Shown here piece by piece: positions 43,086 to 52,153 of a stretch of 64,000 nt of DNA. This DNA is from Paenibacillus riograndensis SBR5 (GTDB lineage Bacteria; Bacillota; Bacilli; Paenibacillales; Paenibacillaceae), in contig NZ_LN831776.1 of assembly GCF_000981585.1 (NCBI RefSeq), positions 2,867,001 through 2,931,000 of the forward strand, given 5' to 3'. The translations under genes were made by a program, and so were the position numbers. Every line of letters starts with the position of its first letter. The first letter of the stretch is position 1. Below the pieces are notes generated by a model. It did not search any database. It was not told the DNA's origin and worked only from the letters and a program-made list of their open reading frames with translations.

Positions 43086-45953
43086 ATGTCAGTAAGAACG
43101 ACTATCGAGATATCCGGGGCCAAGCAGAATAACCTGAAGAACATCTCCGTTGAAATTCCGCGGGACCAATTGACTGTGATCACAGGAGTTTCCGGCTCAG
43201 GGAAATCTTCGCTTGCTTTTGACGTCATTTACGGGGAGGGGCAAAGGCGGTTTCTGGACTCTATCTCTACCTTCGCCAAGAGCCGGATCAGCCAGCTAAA
43301 AAAAGCAAAGGTCGACTATGTGCGCGGCCTATCCCCGGTAATCGCGATTGAACAGAAAAAAAGCAATAACAATCCGCGTTCCACCGTCGGTACGGTCACA
43401 GATATCAACGATTATCTGCGTCTGCTGTACGCTACGGCGGGTGTCGGGAGATGTCCGGAATGCGGCCATTCCCTGAAACAACTGTCCGCTGCCCAGATTG
43501 CCGAGCGGATTTCCTCATTGCCCTCTGGGACAGTGGTAGAGCTGCGGGCTCCCGTCTATAAAGTATTCGGAGAGGAGTACAGTTTCACTTTCCAGCAGCT
43601 GAGGGATAAGGGATACAAGAATCTGCTGGTGGATGGCGAGCCTTTTTCACTGGCGGAAAAAAGAGAACTCGATGAGACCCGGGAATATCACATTGAAATG
43701 GTCATTGACCGCTTCCAGCTGAAAAAGGATACCTATATTCAACTGACCAAATCCATTGAAGCCGCAATGCTGGCGCTGGAAGAGGATATAATGATCAAAG
43801 TGGAGGTTCCGGGAGGCGTGGACCCGTCTTTCTATCAGGAGTTTGGCTGTCCGGAGCACCATTTCTTCCTGTGTGACATGCAGCCGTTTCATTTCTCCTT
43901 CAACTCGCCTGTAAGCGCCTGCCATACCTGCCTTGGGGTAGGGATGTCTTATGTGGTAGAGCCCCGTTTTCTGGTGGTGGCACCGGAAAAAAGCATCAGC
44001 AAGGGGGCGCTCAAAAATACAGTCTTTAACCCTGCGGGCAAGGACAGCTACCGCTCTGTGCTGATGTACAGCCTGTCCCAGAAGTATCATTTCAGCCTGG
44101 ATACGCCTTTCTGTGATCTTCCGAAGGAGATTCACGATATTCTCTTTTATGGGACCAAAGGTGAGGTCCTCCCCATGCTCCAGCCTCCTAATTCGACCAA
44201 AAAGAACTGGATGATCGGACGGGACCGGCCTTTCTGGGGGTTCGTCCATGAAATGGAGAGCTGGTACAAGCATTACATACGGAAGAATTCGACCTCGGAA
44301 GCCTTCGAACCGGCGTTCATCAAGGATTGTATGATCGAGAAGATCTGCCCGGAATGCAGCGGTGCAAGACTCAAAAAACAGCGGCTCCAGGTTACGCTTG
44401 GAGAAGAGAATATTGACCAGCTAAGCCGCAAACAGCTGCCGGAGCTGCTGCATTCGCTGGAAACGCTCACGTTCGAAGCTGAGGTTCAGGATGTGGCCTC
44501 CTCGATCATTCAAGAGATCCGGACCAGAGTTTCCCTTTTAATTGATATCGGGCTTCACTACATCAGTCTTAACCGGAGAAGCGACAGTATTTCAGGCGGC
44601 GAGATGCAGCGGATCAAAATGTCCACCCAGATCAGCAGTGAGCTGATGGGGATGTTATACGTGATGGATGAACCGAGTATTGGCCTGCACCCCCGGGATT
44701 CCAGCCGCGTGATTGATACGATGAAGAAGCTGCGGGATATCGGCAATACCGTAATTGTGGTTGAACACGATATGGATACGATTCAGAGTGCAGATCATAT
44801 TATCGAAATCGGCCCGGGTCCGGGGATTCATGGCGGGCATGTCGTTGCCTGCGGCACAATGGAAGATATTATGAATGAACCCCAGTCTGTAACGGGCCAA
44901 TATTTATCGGGAAAAGCCCACATCCCTGTTCCAGGAAAGCGCCGAAGTCTGGGAGACGATTTTCTGAGTATTCAGGGCGCCCGGGAGAACAACCTGAAGA
45001 ATGTGGATCTGGATATTCCACTGGGTGTATTCATTTGTATTACCGGAGTTTCGGGTTCTGGAAAAAGCTCGCTGATCAACGAAATTCTGTTCAAGCAGCT
45101 GAAGATAGACATGACGGCTGCGCGGATGGTTGCGGGGGAGCATGATTTTCTGTTTGGCGCGGACCTGCTGAACAATGTCATCAACATCGACCAGACCCCT
45201 ATTGGAAGGAACAGCAAGTCCAATCCGGCAACCTACATTGGCATTTATGATAAAATCCGGGACCTGTTCGCCTCGCAGCCGGAGGCTGCCGACCGGGGAT
45301 ACCAGGCGATTGATTTCAGTCTGACCCATGCAGGAGGCACCCGCTGTGAGCAATGTGCCGGAGACGGTGTGATCGTCACCAATCTGCAGTTTATGGCGGA
45401 CATTGAAACCATCTGCCCGGTGTGTAAGGGACAGCGGTTCTCCGAAGAGGGACTTGAAATTAAGGTCCACGGCAAAAGCATCGCCGATGTGCTGGAGATG
45501 ACAGTGGAGGAAGCCCGTGAGTTCTTCAGTGACCACAAGTACCTGAAGCATAAGCTGGAGATTATGGATGAATTGGGGCTTGGCTATATGCGGCTGGGCC
45601 AAAGCTCGACCACGTTGTCCGGCGGAGAGGCACAGCGGGTCAAGCTGGCCTATGAGCTGTCCAAAATCAAGAGGGGGGCCCGTAACCTGTATATCCTGGA
45701 CGAGCCTACCACAGGGCTGCACCTGTCGGATATCCAGAAGCTGCTGCTGTCACTGGGCAGGCTGGTGGACAAGGGGCATACAGTAATCGTTGTTGAACAT
45801 CATCTGGACGTCATGAAGTCTGCGGATTATATTATTGACATGGGCCCGGAAGGCGGCCATCAGGGCGGGTATGTTGTGGCTGAAGGCACACCGGAGCAGG
45901 TAGCTCAGGTGGAAGCTTCCCATACGGGAAGATTTCTCCGCACGGTGCTATAG
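43086..45953 (+). CDS. UvrA-like ATPase (divergent UvrA paralogue)
   Basis: 955 residues, two ABC ATPase modules: Walker A GVSGSGKSSLAF and GVSGSGKSSLI, signatures ISGGEMQR and LSGGEAQR, Walker B LYVMDEPSIGLH and LYILDEPTTGLH. The C-terminal zinc motif is complete (RCEQC...CPVC, about residues 754-780), but the first zinc site has CPEH in place of CPxC before CHTC. Canonical wording such as NPRSTVGTVT is kept. No uvrB is near. Its position between a nucleotidyltransferase and an FGE-like gene, under a ligand-sensing AraC regulator, suggests a resistance-type UvrA rather than the housekeeping repair subunit. ATG 43086 follows AAAGGAGC. Confidence 0.88.
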   Translation: MSVRTTIEISGAKQNNLKNISVEIPRDQLTVITGVSGSGKSSLAFDVIYGEGQRRFLDSISTFAKSRISQLKKAKVDYVRGLSPVIAIEQKKSNNNPRSTVGTVTDINDYLRLLYATAGVGRCPECGHSLKQLSAAQIAERISSLPSGTVVELRAPVYKVFGEEYSFTFQQLRDKGYKNLLVDGEPFSLAEKRELDETREYHIEMVIDRFQLKKDTYIQLTKSIEAAMLALEEDIMIKVEVPGGVDPSFYQEFGCPEHHFFLCDMQPFHFSFNSPVSACHTCLGVGMSYVVEPRFLVVAPEKSISKGALKNTVFNPAGKDSYRSVLMYSLSQKYHFSLDTPFCDLPKEIHDILFYGTKGEVLPMLQPPNSTKKNWMIGRDRPFWGFVHEMESWYKHYIRKNSTSEAFEPAFIKDCMIEKICPECSGARLKKQRLQVTLGEENIDQLSRKQLPELLHSLETLTFEAEVQDVASSIIQEIRTRVSLLIDIGLHYISLNRRSDSISGGEMQRIKMSTQISSELMGMLYVMDEPSIGLHPRDSSRVIDTMKKLRDIGNTVIVVEHDMDTIQSADHIIEIGPGPGIHGGHVVACGTMEDIMNEPQSVTGQYLSGKAHIPVPGKRRSLGDDFLSIQGARENNLKNVDLDIPLGVFICITGVSGSGKSSLINEILFKQLKIDMTAARMVAGEHDFLFGADLLNNVINIDQTPIGRNSKSNPATYIGIYDKIRDLFASQPEAADRGYQAIDFSLTHAGGTRCEQCAGDGVIVTNLQFMADIETICPVCKGQRFSEEGLEIKVHGKSIADVLEMTVEEAREFFSDHKYLKHKLEIMDELGLGYMRLGQSSTTLSGGEAQRVKLAYELSKIKRGARNLYILDEPTTGLHLSDIQKLLLSLGRLVDKGHTVIVVEHHLDVMKSADYIIDMGPEGGHQGGYVVAEGTPEQVAQVEASHTGRFLRTVL

Positions 45954-45969
45954 GAGGTTGAAGTGAAGG

Positions 45970-46629
45970 ATGGAGCAAATGATATTAATCCCTGCCGGTG
46001 AAGTCCAATTAAGGGATGATCGGGTGAAGACTAAATGGACCGCAAGGGTGGATTCTTTTTGGCTTGCCCCGGTGCCAGTCACGAATGCGTTGTATGACAG
46101 GGTGATGGCAGAAGGTGAACCTGCCGGCGGTGCTGGTATGCCGGTCGTGAATGTCTCATGGAATGACGCAATTCTCTTCTGCAACAAGCTGTCTCAGGAG
46201 TCAGGCCTGCAGGAATGTTATTCGATAAGTGAGGACGGTGAGAGTGTCAGCTGCAACTGGGAGGCGGATGGCTACCGTCTGCCTACAGAAGCCGAATGGC
46301 AGTATGCATGTAAAGCGGGAACAACCGGCTATCAATACGGTGAACTAGATGCAGTAGCCTGGTATGAGGGGAATTCTGGCGGCGTTGTACATGAGGCAGG
46401 TCAAAAGCTGCCAAACGCGTGGGGACTCTACGATATGCTGGGCAATGTGTGGGAATGGTGCTGGGATATCTATGATGAGAATGTATATGGCTCCTACCGG
46501 ATTTTCCGCGGCGGCAGCTGGGCGGAGGAGGCCAGGGGCTGCGGAGCCACCTGCCGCCGCCGGAGTCACCCTACGTTCCATATTGATGATCTTGGTTTCC
46601 GTCTGGCCCGGTCATATGTGTATCCGTAA
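45970..46629 (+). CDS. Formylglycine-generating-enzyme (SUMF1) family protein
   Basis: 219 residues. It has the C-type-lectin-like FGE-sulfatase fold markers in order: FWLAPVPVTNALYD, VVNVSWNDAILFCNKL, YRLPTEAEWQYACKAG, YDMLGNVWEWCWD, FRGGSW and GFRLAR. Two Cys lie close together (GCGATC) near the C-terminus, but whether they match the copper-binding catalytic pair of true FGE cannot be decided by eye. ATG 45970 lies 16 bases after the UvrA-like gene with GGAGGTTGAAG upstream. Members also include EgtB/PvdO-type enzymes and non-catalytic scaffolds. Confidence 0.86.
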   Translation: MEQMILIPAGEVQLRDDRVKTKWTARVDSFWLAPVPVTNALYDRVMAEGEPAGGAGMPVVNVSWNDAILFCNKLSQESGLQECYSISEDGESVSCNWEADGYRLPTEAEWQYACKAGTTGYQYGELDAVAWYEGNSGGVVHEAGQKLPNAWGLYDMLGNVWEWCWDIYDENVYGSYRIFRGGSWAEEARGCGATCRRRSHPTFHIDDLGFRLARSYVYP

Positions 46630-46707
46630 CATTATCCGTATTATTCGTGATATAATAGGGTATGTAGTTACGAGGATTGAGTATAATATTTGAAAGGAGC
46701 TGTAAAG

Positions 46708-47007
46708 GTGGGGATAGAAATGAGCAAACCTACATTTAACGTTGATCAGCTGATAACTTCAACAGATGCATCTAAACGGTTCGGTGAGCTTCGGAAAAGG
46801 GCGCAAAAAGAACCGCAATTTATTACAGAGAATGGAAGCGTAGAATCTGTTTTAATCGGATATCCATTATTTGAAGAAATGCATGAACGTCTGGCACAGC
46901 TTGAACTTAAGGAAGAAGAACGCGTATTGCTTGAGCGTATTGATCATATCGATCAGAGTCCTTCATCAACAAAGTCGTGGAAAGAAATTCGACGTGTGGA
47001 GGATTAA
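46708..47007 (+). CDS. Type II antitoxin, Phd/YefM-like
   Basis: 99 residues from GTG 46708 (AAAGGAG eight bases upstream); ATG 46720 is a possible alternative. The N-terminal half (TSTDASKRFGELRKRAQKEPQFITENGSVESVLIGY in parts) matches the Phd/YefM DNA-binding fold, and the C-terminal half is charged and helical, as expected for the toxin-binding part. Its stop overlaps the toxin start by one base (TAATG). Confidence 0.85.
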   Translation: MGIEMSKPTFNVDQLITSTDASKRFGELRKRAQKEPQFITENGSVESVLIGYPLFEEMHERLAQLELKEEERVLLERIDHIDQSPSSTKSWKEIRRVED

Positions 47008-47423
47008 TGGAAGAGCGATTTGATGTTCGATTTGGTGTGGAAGCTGAAAAGGAATATTTGCAATTAGAAAACTCGGTTCTACCTTTTATTAACTCAGCAA
47101 TTGATGAACTTGTTTATCGGGCAGATGAGATTGGCAAAAAACTGGGAAATCATTCAAATACTAAATTGGCAGGATGTAAAGAAATTAAACTGCGTAGTGC
47201 GGGTATCCGGATTATTTTTCGAATAATGAATGAAACTGTTGATATACTAAGGATTGTGTACATTCTTTCTATTGAACACCGCTCAAAGGATACGGTTTTT
47301 AAACTTGCTAATCGGAGACTTGCGGTACTTAAAAAACTGCCTAAGCAGAGCTTACATGAACAGATCTCAGCAAGAAAAAAATGGAGCTTGAATCGATTAA
47401 AGGCCCCAAATGAGGAAAAATAG
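47007..47423 (+). CDS. Type II toxin, RelE/ParE superfamily
   Basis: 138 residues. The RelE/ParE core is visible: repeated helices at the N-terminus, then CKEIKLRSAGIRIIFRI and VDILRIVYI strands rich in Arg. The C-terminal tail (about 100-138) is longer and more basic than usual. ATG 47007 lies five bases after GGAGG, inside the end of the antitoxin gene. RelE-type members cut mRNA on the ribosome, ParE-type members poison gyrase; the class cannot be fixed here. A tRNA-Lys gene lies 115 bases downstream. Confidence 0.83.
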   Translation: MEERFDVRFGVEAEKEYLQLENSVLPFINSAIDELVYRADEIGKKLGNHSNTKLAGCKEIKLRSAGIRIIFRIMNETVDILRIVYILSIEHRSKDTVFKLANRRLAVLKKLPKQSLHEQISARKKWSLNRLKAPNEEK

Positions 47424-47441
47424 AGATGGAAAAATAAAAGC

Positions 47442-47470
47442 TTGAACTGCGGGCTCAAAAATGTTACACT
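47442..47470 (+). promoter_or_regulatory. Promoter of the second tRNA-Lys
   Basis: TTGAAC (47442-47447), a 17-base spacer and TACACT (47465-47470), about 70 bases before the tRNA. Confidence 0.7.
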
Positions 47471-47537
47471 CTTAAACGTGAGAAATTTACAAATCCACAT
47501 TGCAGCCTCTTTATTAATTGGACGGTACTGCATATGT

Positions 47538-47610
<73 letters not shown>

Positions 47611-47616
47611 TCCTGA

Positions 47617-47646
47617 AGAAACGGCAGAAATGCCGTTTCTTTTTTT
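47617..47646 (+). terminator. Terminator after the second tRNA-Lys
   Basis: AGAAACGGCA-gaaa-TGCCGTTTCT followed by six T. Confidence 0.9.
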
Positions 47647-47722
47647 GCGTAGAATTTCTTGCCCAGGTAAACAAGTTTATAAACATAGCAGCCATTCTGC
47701 ATCCATTATTCCGCAGCAATAC

Positions 47723-48490
47723 TTACTGTGCCTCCAGATAAGCAATGCCAAGCGCCCCGGTTACAGGGTTGCGGTAAGTCTCGCAGGCCACATCGAATAC
47801 CTGGCCGATTAATTCCTTCGTCAATATATCCTCAGGCTTCCCGCAGGCGGCTACTTGGCCTTTTTTCATCACATACAGATAATCGCAGTATTCCGCAGCA
47901 AGGGTGAGATCATGGAGCGCAGCGAGAATGCCGATGTCAAGCTTTTTGACGATATTTAGAATTTGCAGCTGATATTTGATATCCAGATGGTTGGTGGGTT
48001 CATCCAGAATCATGAATTCCGGCTGCTGGGCCAGAACCCGGGCGAGAATTACACGCTGCTTTTCTCCCCCTGACAATGAATTATAGCTGCGGTCTGCATA
48101 ACCCTCCAGATTGACCTTGTGCAGAGCCGCAGAGACAATATTGGCATCCTCTTGATTGTCTGTCTCCAGCATCCCTTTATGCGGGGTTCTGCCCATCGCG
48201 ACCATTTCCCGCACGGTGAAGTCAAAGCTCAGTTCGTTGAACTGGCCGACGACCCCCAGCTTTTGCGCTACGAGCCGGGGACTGGATTTCATCAGATTCA
48301 TTTCAGCCAGGGATACCTTGCCCTGGCTCGGTTTGATGACTTTATAAATGCTTTTGAGAAGAGTGGATTTGCCGCAGCCGTTCGGGCCGATGAGGCCGAC
48401 AAATTGTTTGTTCCTGACCTTCAGCGAGACATCCTTAACGATATTCGCATTGGCGAAAGATACACTTAAGTGCTCAACATTCAAATTCAT
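47723..48490 (-). CDS. Iron-siderophore ABC transporter ATP-binding protein (FecE/FhuC type)
   Basis: 255 residues. Walker A GPNGCGKST, Q-loop VGQFNELSFDFTV, signature LSGGEKQRVILARVLAQQP, Walker B FMILDEPTNHLDI, switch His LHDLTLA. The DEPTNHLDI and VREMVAMGRTPH wording is typical of the FecE/FhuC/BtuD class. Its ATG overlaps the permease stop by one base, so they are translationally coupled. It works with the FecCD-type permease and the lipoprotein encoded divergently under Fur control. Confidence 0.93.
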   Translation of the reverse strand: MNLNVEHLSVSFANANIVKDVSLKVRNKQFVGLIGPNGCGKSTLLKSIYKVIKPSQGKVSLAEMNLMKSSPRLVAQKLGVVGQFNELSFDFTVREMVAMGRTPHKGMLETDNQEDANIVSAALHKVNLEGYADRSYNSLSGGEKQRVILARVLAQQPEFMILDEPTNHLDIKYQLQILNIVKKLDIGILAALHDLTLAAEYCDYLYVMKKGQVAACGKPEDILTKELIGQVFDVACETYRNPVTGALGIAYLEAQ

Positions 48491-49593
48491 TAGTTTTTCC
48501 CTCCAAATGCGTAGCCTTTTTTGATCAGCATATACATGAACATCGGGGCGCCTATTAAGGCGGTGATAATCCCGATCGGGAGCTCCACATTCGGTACAAT
48601 CGTCCGGGCGATCACATCTGTCCAGATCAGGAAAATCGCACCGAACAGAATGGACGCAGGCAGCAGTCTCCGGTGATCGGAGCCTACCAGCCCTCTGACC
48701 AAATGGGGAATAATGAGTCCCACAAATCCGATCATGCCGCAGCTTGCCACCATCACCCCTGTAATCAGTGCGGTAATCAGCATATAGGCTTTGCGGAATA
48801 CCCCCAGATGAATCCCCAGAGTGACCGCAGCCTCATCCCCAAGCAGCATGGCGTTCAGAACCCTGAACTGCATCAGGAAAAAGAAAATGGCGGCTGCGAC
48901 AGCTGCCGAGATCAGCGGCAGTTTATCCCAGCTGGCAGCGGCGAGGCTGCCCATCGTCCAGAAGGTAACAGTCTTAATGCCTTCCGCATTGTTGGCAAAG
49001 TAGACAATGAAGTTGGCAAAGGCGGTACATAAAGCATTAATAACCATGCCGGCCAGGACGAGTTTGACGGAGGTCATTTTGCCGCCTGCGCTGGCCAGAA
49101 TCAAGACCAGAAGCGAAGCACCGACCGCACCCGCGAAAGCCCAGAAGGCGACGCCTGTCTGGCCCAGCAGTCCCATAGAACCAAAGCCGATCAGGATGGC
49201 GAAGGTTGCTCCAAGCGATGCGCCGGAAGAGATACCGAGTATGTATGGATCAGCGAGAGGGTTCTGTACGGCCGCCTGCATAATGGTTCCGCACAGCGTC
49301 AGCCCGGCACCAATGAACATGGCCATGAGAACGCGGGGAAAGCGGATTTTCCATATGATATCGACGAATGAACCGGAGGTCAGCTCCTGGACATCTCCAA
49401 TCTGAATGCCCGTGATGTGGTGGAGCAGAATCCGGTACGATTGCGAAACGGGAATATCGACCTGTCCAAAGGAGACAGCCGCGCCCGCTGACAGTATCGT
49501 AATAATCAACAGAATGCCTATGATAGTCATAAAGCCATAACGGGTATGAATAATGGACTGCTTCGGTTCGGTTTGCGCTGCTTCAGTTTGCAT
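48490..49593 (-). CDS. Iron-siderophore ABC permease (FecCD/BtuC family)
   Basis: 367 residues from ATG 49591-49593 (AAGGAG 13-18 bases upstream). About ten membrane helices follow a polar N-terminus of about 20 residues. Family markers are the region with FPRVLMAMFIGAGLTLCGTIMQAAVQNPLADPYILGISSGAS (in parts) and, near the end, the ATPase-coupling loop with GFVGLIIPHLVRGLVGSDHRRLLPAS (in parts). A single permease gene implies a homodimer. A TTG eight codons earlier is a less likely start. Confidence 0.93.
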   Translation of the reverse strand: MQTEAAQTEPKQSIIHTRYGFMTIIGILLIITILSAGAAVSFGQVDIPVSQSYRILLHHITGIQIGDVQELTSGSFVDIIWKIRFPRVLMAMFIGAGLTLCGTIMQAAVQNPLADPYILGISSGASLGATFAILIGFGSMGLLGQTGVAFWAFAGAVGASLLVLILASAGGKMTSVKLVLAGMVINALCTAFANFIVYFANNAEGIKTVTFWTMGSLAAASWDKLPLISAAVAAAIFFFLMQFRVLNAMLLGDEAAVTLGIHLGVFRKAYMLITALITGVMVASCGMIGFVGLIIPHLVRGLVGSDHRRLLPASILFGAIFLIWTDVIARTIVPNVELPIGIITALIGAPMFMYMLIKKGYAFGGKN

Positions 49594-49650
49594 GGATTCC
49601 AAAGGCTCCTTAATCAATATGTTTAGTGTTTAATTTAGAATATAATTCAT

Positions 49651-49685
49651 AATGAGAATGATTGTCAATGATAATTATTCTCATT
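49651..49685. promoter_or_regulatory. Tandem Fur boxes between divergent uptake genes
   Basis: TGATAATTATTCTCA (49669-49683) matches the 7-1-7 Fur box TGATAAT-n-ATTATCA with one mismatch. TGAGAATGATTGTCA (49653-49667) matches with two. The outer bases also form a perfect inverted repeat, AATGAGAAT / ATTCTCATT. Both the permease-ATPase operon and the lipoprotein gene should be iron-repressed. Confidence 0.88.
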
Positions 49686-49796
49686 GACAGACAATCCAAC
49701 ATTCTATATTCTACGTTTGTATCCCTTGCAGGACACCGTCTTGTCACAAATCATACAGGATACACAAATGTACATACAGAAAAGGGGACTTGGGCA

Positions 49797-50867
49797 ATGA
49801 AGAAATCATTTAAAAGATATGTGCCGCTGCTGGCGGTTTTGGTAATGGCAGTTATGCTTGCAGCTTGTTCATCCGGTACGAAGAATGCGAATGAACCGGG
49901 GGAATCGGCTGCACCTGCAAGCAGCGCTCCGGCCAGCACGCAGGAAGCTGCCCCAAGCACCAAGACGGTATATCCGCTAACCATTGAGAACTACACCAAT
50001 AACGGTGAAGGAACGGAATGGAAGGCCAAGCCGCAAACCTTTGACAAGGCACCGGAAAAAGTGGTAGCCAATACCCAGGGAGCCGCTGAACTGCTGATCA
50101 AGCTGGGCTTGACCGACAAAATGGTCGGCGTTGCCGCCCTTTACGGTGCTGGCGATCCGGCGGTGCAGGAGGAATTCAAGAAGGTTCCTGTCATTTCCAA
50201 GGAATATGCAAGTAAAGAGCTGGTTGTAGGCGCAAGTCCTGATCTCGTTCTGGGACGCAGTGACCTGTTTGCGGATGCGGATTGGGGCAGCGGGACTGTA
50301 GAAGGATTGAACGAACTGGGCATCAAAACATTTGTGCAAAATACCAGTGTTAAGGGAGCCACACTCGACAGCTTGTACAAGGACATTGAACAGCTGGGGC
50401 AAATCTTTGATGTGCAGGAGAATGCAGCCGCCTATATCGCTGAATTGAAAGAGCGTGCACAATCACTACAGGATAAGGCCGCAGCCAGCGGGGAAAAGAC
50501 CTTTGCTTATGTGTCGGATGGCGGCAACGGGGCAATTGCCGTATACAGCGGGAACACCGACACGTTTGCCGGAGATGTGCTTGGTCTGCTGGGACTCAAA
50601 AACAGCTTCGGTACGATTACCGGGGAAATCAGCAAAGAACAGCTGATCGCAACTAACCCCGATGTCCTGCTGCTCTCGGTGTATACCGGAGGCATAGACC
50701 CGGAGAAGACGCTGAAGGCTTTTTATGCCGATCCTTCCCTGCAAAGTCTGAAAGCCGTTAAGAACAAGACTATTTATACGATCGACTTCAACCAGTTCTG
50801 GGGGTACAGCTACTCCATCTTTGATGGGGCTGAGAAGCTGGTTTCTGAAATAACTGCCAACCAATAA
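49797..50867 (+). CDS. Siderophore-binding lipoprotein of the ABC uptake system
   Basis: 356 residues. Lipoprotein signal with lipobox LAAC (Cys at about 23), then an Ala/Ser/Pro-rich linker (about 25-55) and a periplasmic-binding fold of the FecB/FhuD class (PEKVVANTQGAAELLIKLG; ASPDLVLG; ATNPDVLLLS; GYSYSIFDGAEKLV). ATG 49797 follows AAAAGGGGAC; the longer frame to 49662 runs through the Fur box and is rejected. It captures a ferric chelate and delivers it to the divergently encoded permease. Confidence 0.93.
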   Translation: MKKSFKRYVPLLAVLVMAVMLAACSSGTKNANEPGESAAPASSAPASTQEAAPSTKTVYPLTIENYTNNGEGTEWKAKPQTFDKAPEKVVANTQGAAELLIKLGLTDKMVGVAALYGAGDPAVQEEFKKVPVISKEYASKELVVGASPDLVLGRSDLFADADWGSGTVEGLNELGIKTFVQNTSVKGATLDSLYKDIEQLGQIFDVQENAAAYIAELKERAQSLQDKAAASGEKTFAYVSDGGNGAIAVYSGNTDTFAGDVLGLLGLKNSFGTITGEISKEQLIATNPDVLLLSVYTGGIDPEKTLKAFYADPSLQSLKAVKNKTIYTIDFNQFWGYSYSIFDGAEKLVSEITANQ

Positions 50868-50896
50868 GGGGAGTAAAGAAATCCGTGTTTTAGAAG

Positions 50897-50940
50897 CAGA
50901 TTGGGCCGTTATCCGTGTGACGGTCTGATCTGTTTTTTTT
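50897..50940 (+). terminator. Terminator after the lipoprotein gene
   Basis: Imperfect stem CAGAT...GGCCGT with ACGGTC...ATCTG, followed by eight T. Confidence 0.8.
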
Positions 50941-51048
50941 GCGGCCAGCATGTCTATAAAATCTAGCGGAATTTTAATTTTGAATATTCAACTATAAAGA
51001 TATAGAATATAGTAATTGAATTTGACAACAGCTTGGGGGAACAAAATA

Positions 51049-52104
51049 GTGGAACTTGGAATCAGCACTTTTGTCGAAACCACACCTGATGCATTCACAG
51101 GTGAAACGATGAGCCATGCGGAGCGGCTCCGTGAAGTAGTAGAAGAAATTGTGCTCGCGGATCAGGTGGGACTGGATGTATATGGTGTGGGGGAGCATCA
51201 CCGTCCGGATTTTGCCGCATCCTCGCCTGCGGTAGTGATGGCTGCGGCGGCACCCCTGACCTCCCGAATCCGGTTGACCAGCGCGGTGATGATCCTGTCG
51301 TCCGCCGATCCGGTGCGCGTCTTTCAGGATTTTGCCACACTGGACGGTTTGTCGGACGGACGGGCTGAGATTATGGTGGGCCGTGGTTCGTTTACGGAGT
51401 CCTTTCCTTTATTCGGCTGTGATCTGAAAGACTATGAAACCTTATTCGAAGAGAAGCTGGATTTGCTGATGAAGCTTCAGCAGTCCGAAAGAGTGAGCTG
51501 GGAAGGCCGGCATAGACCTGCCATACATAACCTGGGAATTTATCCGCGTCCGGTGCAGCAGCCTTTGCCAGTATGGATTGCCAGTGCGGGAAGTCCTGAA
51601 TCCGCAGTCCGTGCGGGAACACTAGGGCTGCCTTTTGCGCTGGCCATGATTGGGCCGGTGCAGCCCCTGGATTTTGCATCACAGGCCAAGCTCTATAAAG
51701 AAGCTGCCGCCCGTGCAGGCCACGACAGCTCACGGCTGCCGGTTGCGGCGCATGCGCATGGATTTATTGCTGCGGATACCCGGAAGGCGATGGAACAGTT
51801 TTTCCCGTCCACCTATGCGCGGACGAATGTCAGAGCGGCGGAGAAGGGTCTTCCGCCTTATCACCGTACGGATTACGATGCGGCATGCAGCTTGGACGGA
51901 GCTTTATATGTGGGGGACCCGGAACGTGTAGCGGATAAAATCATTCGTCTGCGCAAGCATGTAGGCGTTACGAGATTTCTGCTGCATGTTCCGCATGGCA
52001 CGATGCCCCACGCCGAGGTGATGGAAGCGATCAGGCTGCTCGGCACCGAGGTGGCGCCCCGCGTCCGTGAGGAAGTAGCGCTTTGGGAGAAGAACAACCT
52101 GTAA
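51049..52104 (+). CDS. Luciferase-like (LLM class) flavin-dependent oxidoreductase
   Basis: 351 residues, TIM-barrel bacterial-luciferase family. Visible parts are GVGEHHRPDFAASSPAVVMAAAA, LTSAVMILSSADPVRVFQDFATLDGLSDGRAEIMVGRGSF (in parts) and PVWIASAGSPES. The GTG 51049 with TTGGGGGAAC upstream gives the family start VELGISTF; a TTG at 51016 is an alternative. These enzymes use reduced FMN on diverse substrates. The stop is 49 bases before the SUKH gene. Confidence 0.9.
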   Translation: MELGISTFVETTPDAFTGETMSHAERLREVVEEIVLADQVGLDVYGVGEHHRPDFAASSPAVVMAAAAPLTSRIRLTSAVMILSSADPVRVFQDFATLDGLSDGRAEIMVGRGSFTESFPLFGCDLKDYETLFEEKLDLLMKLQQSERVSWEGRHRPAIHNLGIYPRPVQQPLPVWIASAGSPESAVRAGTLGLPFALAMIGPVQPLDFASQAKLYKEAAARAGHDSSRLPVAAHAHGFIAADTRKAMEQFFPSTYARTNVRAAEKGLPPYHRTDYDAACSLDGALYVGDPERVADKIIRLRKHVGVTRFLLHVPHGTMPHAEVMEAIRLLGTEVAPRVREEVALWEKNNL

Positions 52105-52153
52105 GATACTTAAATTACACGACTGTTAATAACCTGGGGAGGTGGCAGCTCTG

